Positions 19,922-20,256 of a stretch of DNA of 20,256 nt are shown piece after piece. The stretch lies in contig NW_003136331.1 in the NCBI RefSeq assembly GCF_000003605.2, positions 716,491 through 736,746 of the forward strand, given 5' to 3'. A program made the translations under genes and the position numbers. This stretch comes from Saccoglossus kowalevskii (Eukaryota; Hemichordata; Enteropneusta; Harrimaniidae). The notes beneath the pieces were generated by a model that was not told the DNA's origin, did not search any database, and saw nothing but the letters and a program-made list of their open reading frames with translations. Each line of letters starts with the position of its first letter. The first letter of the stretch is position 1.

Positions 19922-20256
19922 ATGCTCAGTGGTTCCAAATTTGAATTTCTCTCCCATAGTGCATTGCATATATGCTAATTAACATGCTCATTGGTTCCAA
20001 ATTTGAATTTCTCTCCCATAGTGCATTGCATATATGCTCATTGACATGCTCAGTGGTTCCAAATTTGAATTTCTCTCCCATAGTGCTTTGCATATATGCT
20101 AATTAACATGCTCATTGGTTCCAAATTTGAATTTCTCTCCCATAGTGCATTGCATATATGCTCATTAACATGCTCATTGGTTCCAAATTTGAATTTCTCT
20201 CCCATAGTGCATTAAATATATGCTCATTAACACTCTCAGTGTCCAAATTTGAATTT
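19922..20256 (+). repeat. 62-bp tandem satellite running past the window edge
   Basis: Units begin ATGCTCA(G/T)TGGTTCC at 19922, 19984, 20046, 20108 and 20170, with a variant start at 20232, so spacing is exactly 62. The core is CCAAATTTGAATTTCTCTCC then CATAGTGCATTGCATATATG. Differences are few. Units 1 and 3 share CAGT and GCTAATTAAC, while 2 and 4 share CATT and GCTCATT, which hints at a 124-bp dimer. Unrelated in sequence to the 42-bp array 260 bp upstream. Confidence 0.9.

Overview
This is AT-rich animal nuclear DNA. It has small exons with GT/AG introns of 1.5 to 3.7 kb, a tRNA-derived SINE, an inverted-repeat transposon with TAA target duplications, and a hairpin-ended dispersed repeat whose layout resembles, from memory, repeats of molluscs and other marine invertebrates. 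The phylum cannot be fixed from the sequence; a marine invertebrate is my best guess. Two protein genes are well supported and several partial ones are only suggested.

Layout. Positions 1-5200 are mostly intergenic. They hold a possible signal-peptide first exon on + (2241-2306), a possible terminal exon on - (4531-4651) and a decayed SINE (about 3571-3695). From 5887 to 9868 on - lies a compact two-exon gene. Exon 1 encodes a short N-terminus beginning MGCGGSS, a myristoylation and palmitoylation type start. Exon 2 encodes two calmodulin-like EF-hands. The phases agree and give an 81-residue protein. A second SINE copy sits in its intron, and a CACGTG/TGACGTCA pair lies about 350 bp upstream of its start. 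Positions 10375-12500 hold a diverged tandem repeat, a GC-rich patch and palindromes.

From 12531 to the right edge, on +, lies the 5' part of a TM9SF (nonaspanin/EMP70) gene. Four exons (12531-12659, 14393-14460, 15988-16081, 19273-19394) join in frame to give the first 137 codons plus two bases, from the signal peptide to the conserved LNYQHHW motif. The gene continues past the window. Its introns are crowded. Introns 2 and 3 each carry a copy of the same hairpin-ended repeat in the same orientation; the first copy has a palindromic insert. Intron 3 also holds a decayed MITE, a 1.09-kb Harbinger-like element carrying a gene-like segment, and the most complete SINE. Intron 4 holds two unrelated tandem arrays.

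The most striking observation is that the 42-bp tandem array at the start of intron 4 is built from copies of the exon 4/intron 4 junction itself. The codons of the conserved motif and the splice donor have been amplified, leaving five further GTAGGT donor-like sites behind the true one. The two main genes have no evident functional link beyond proximity.
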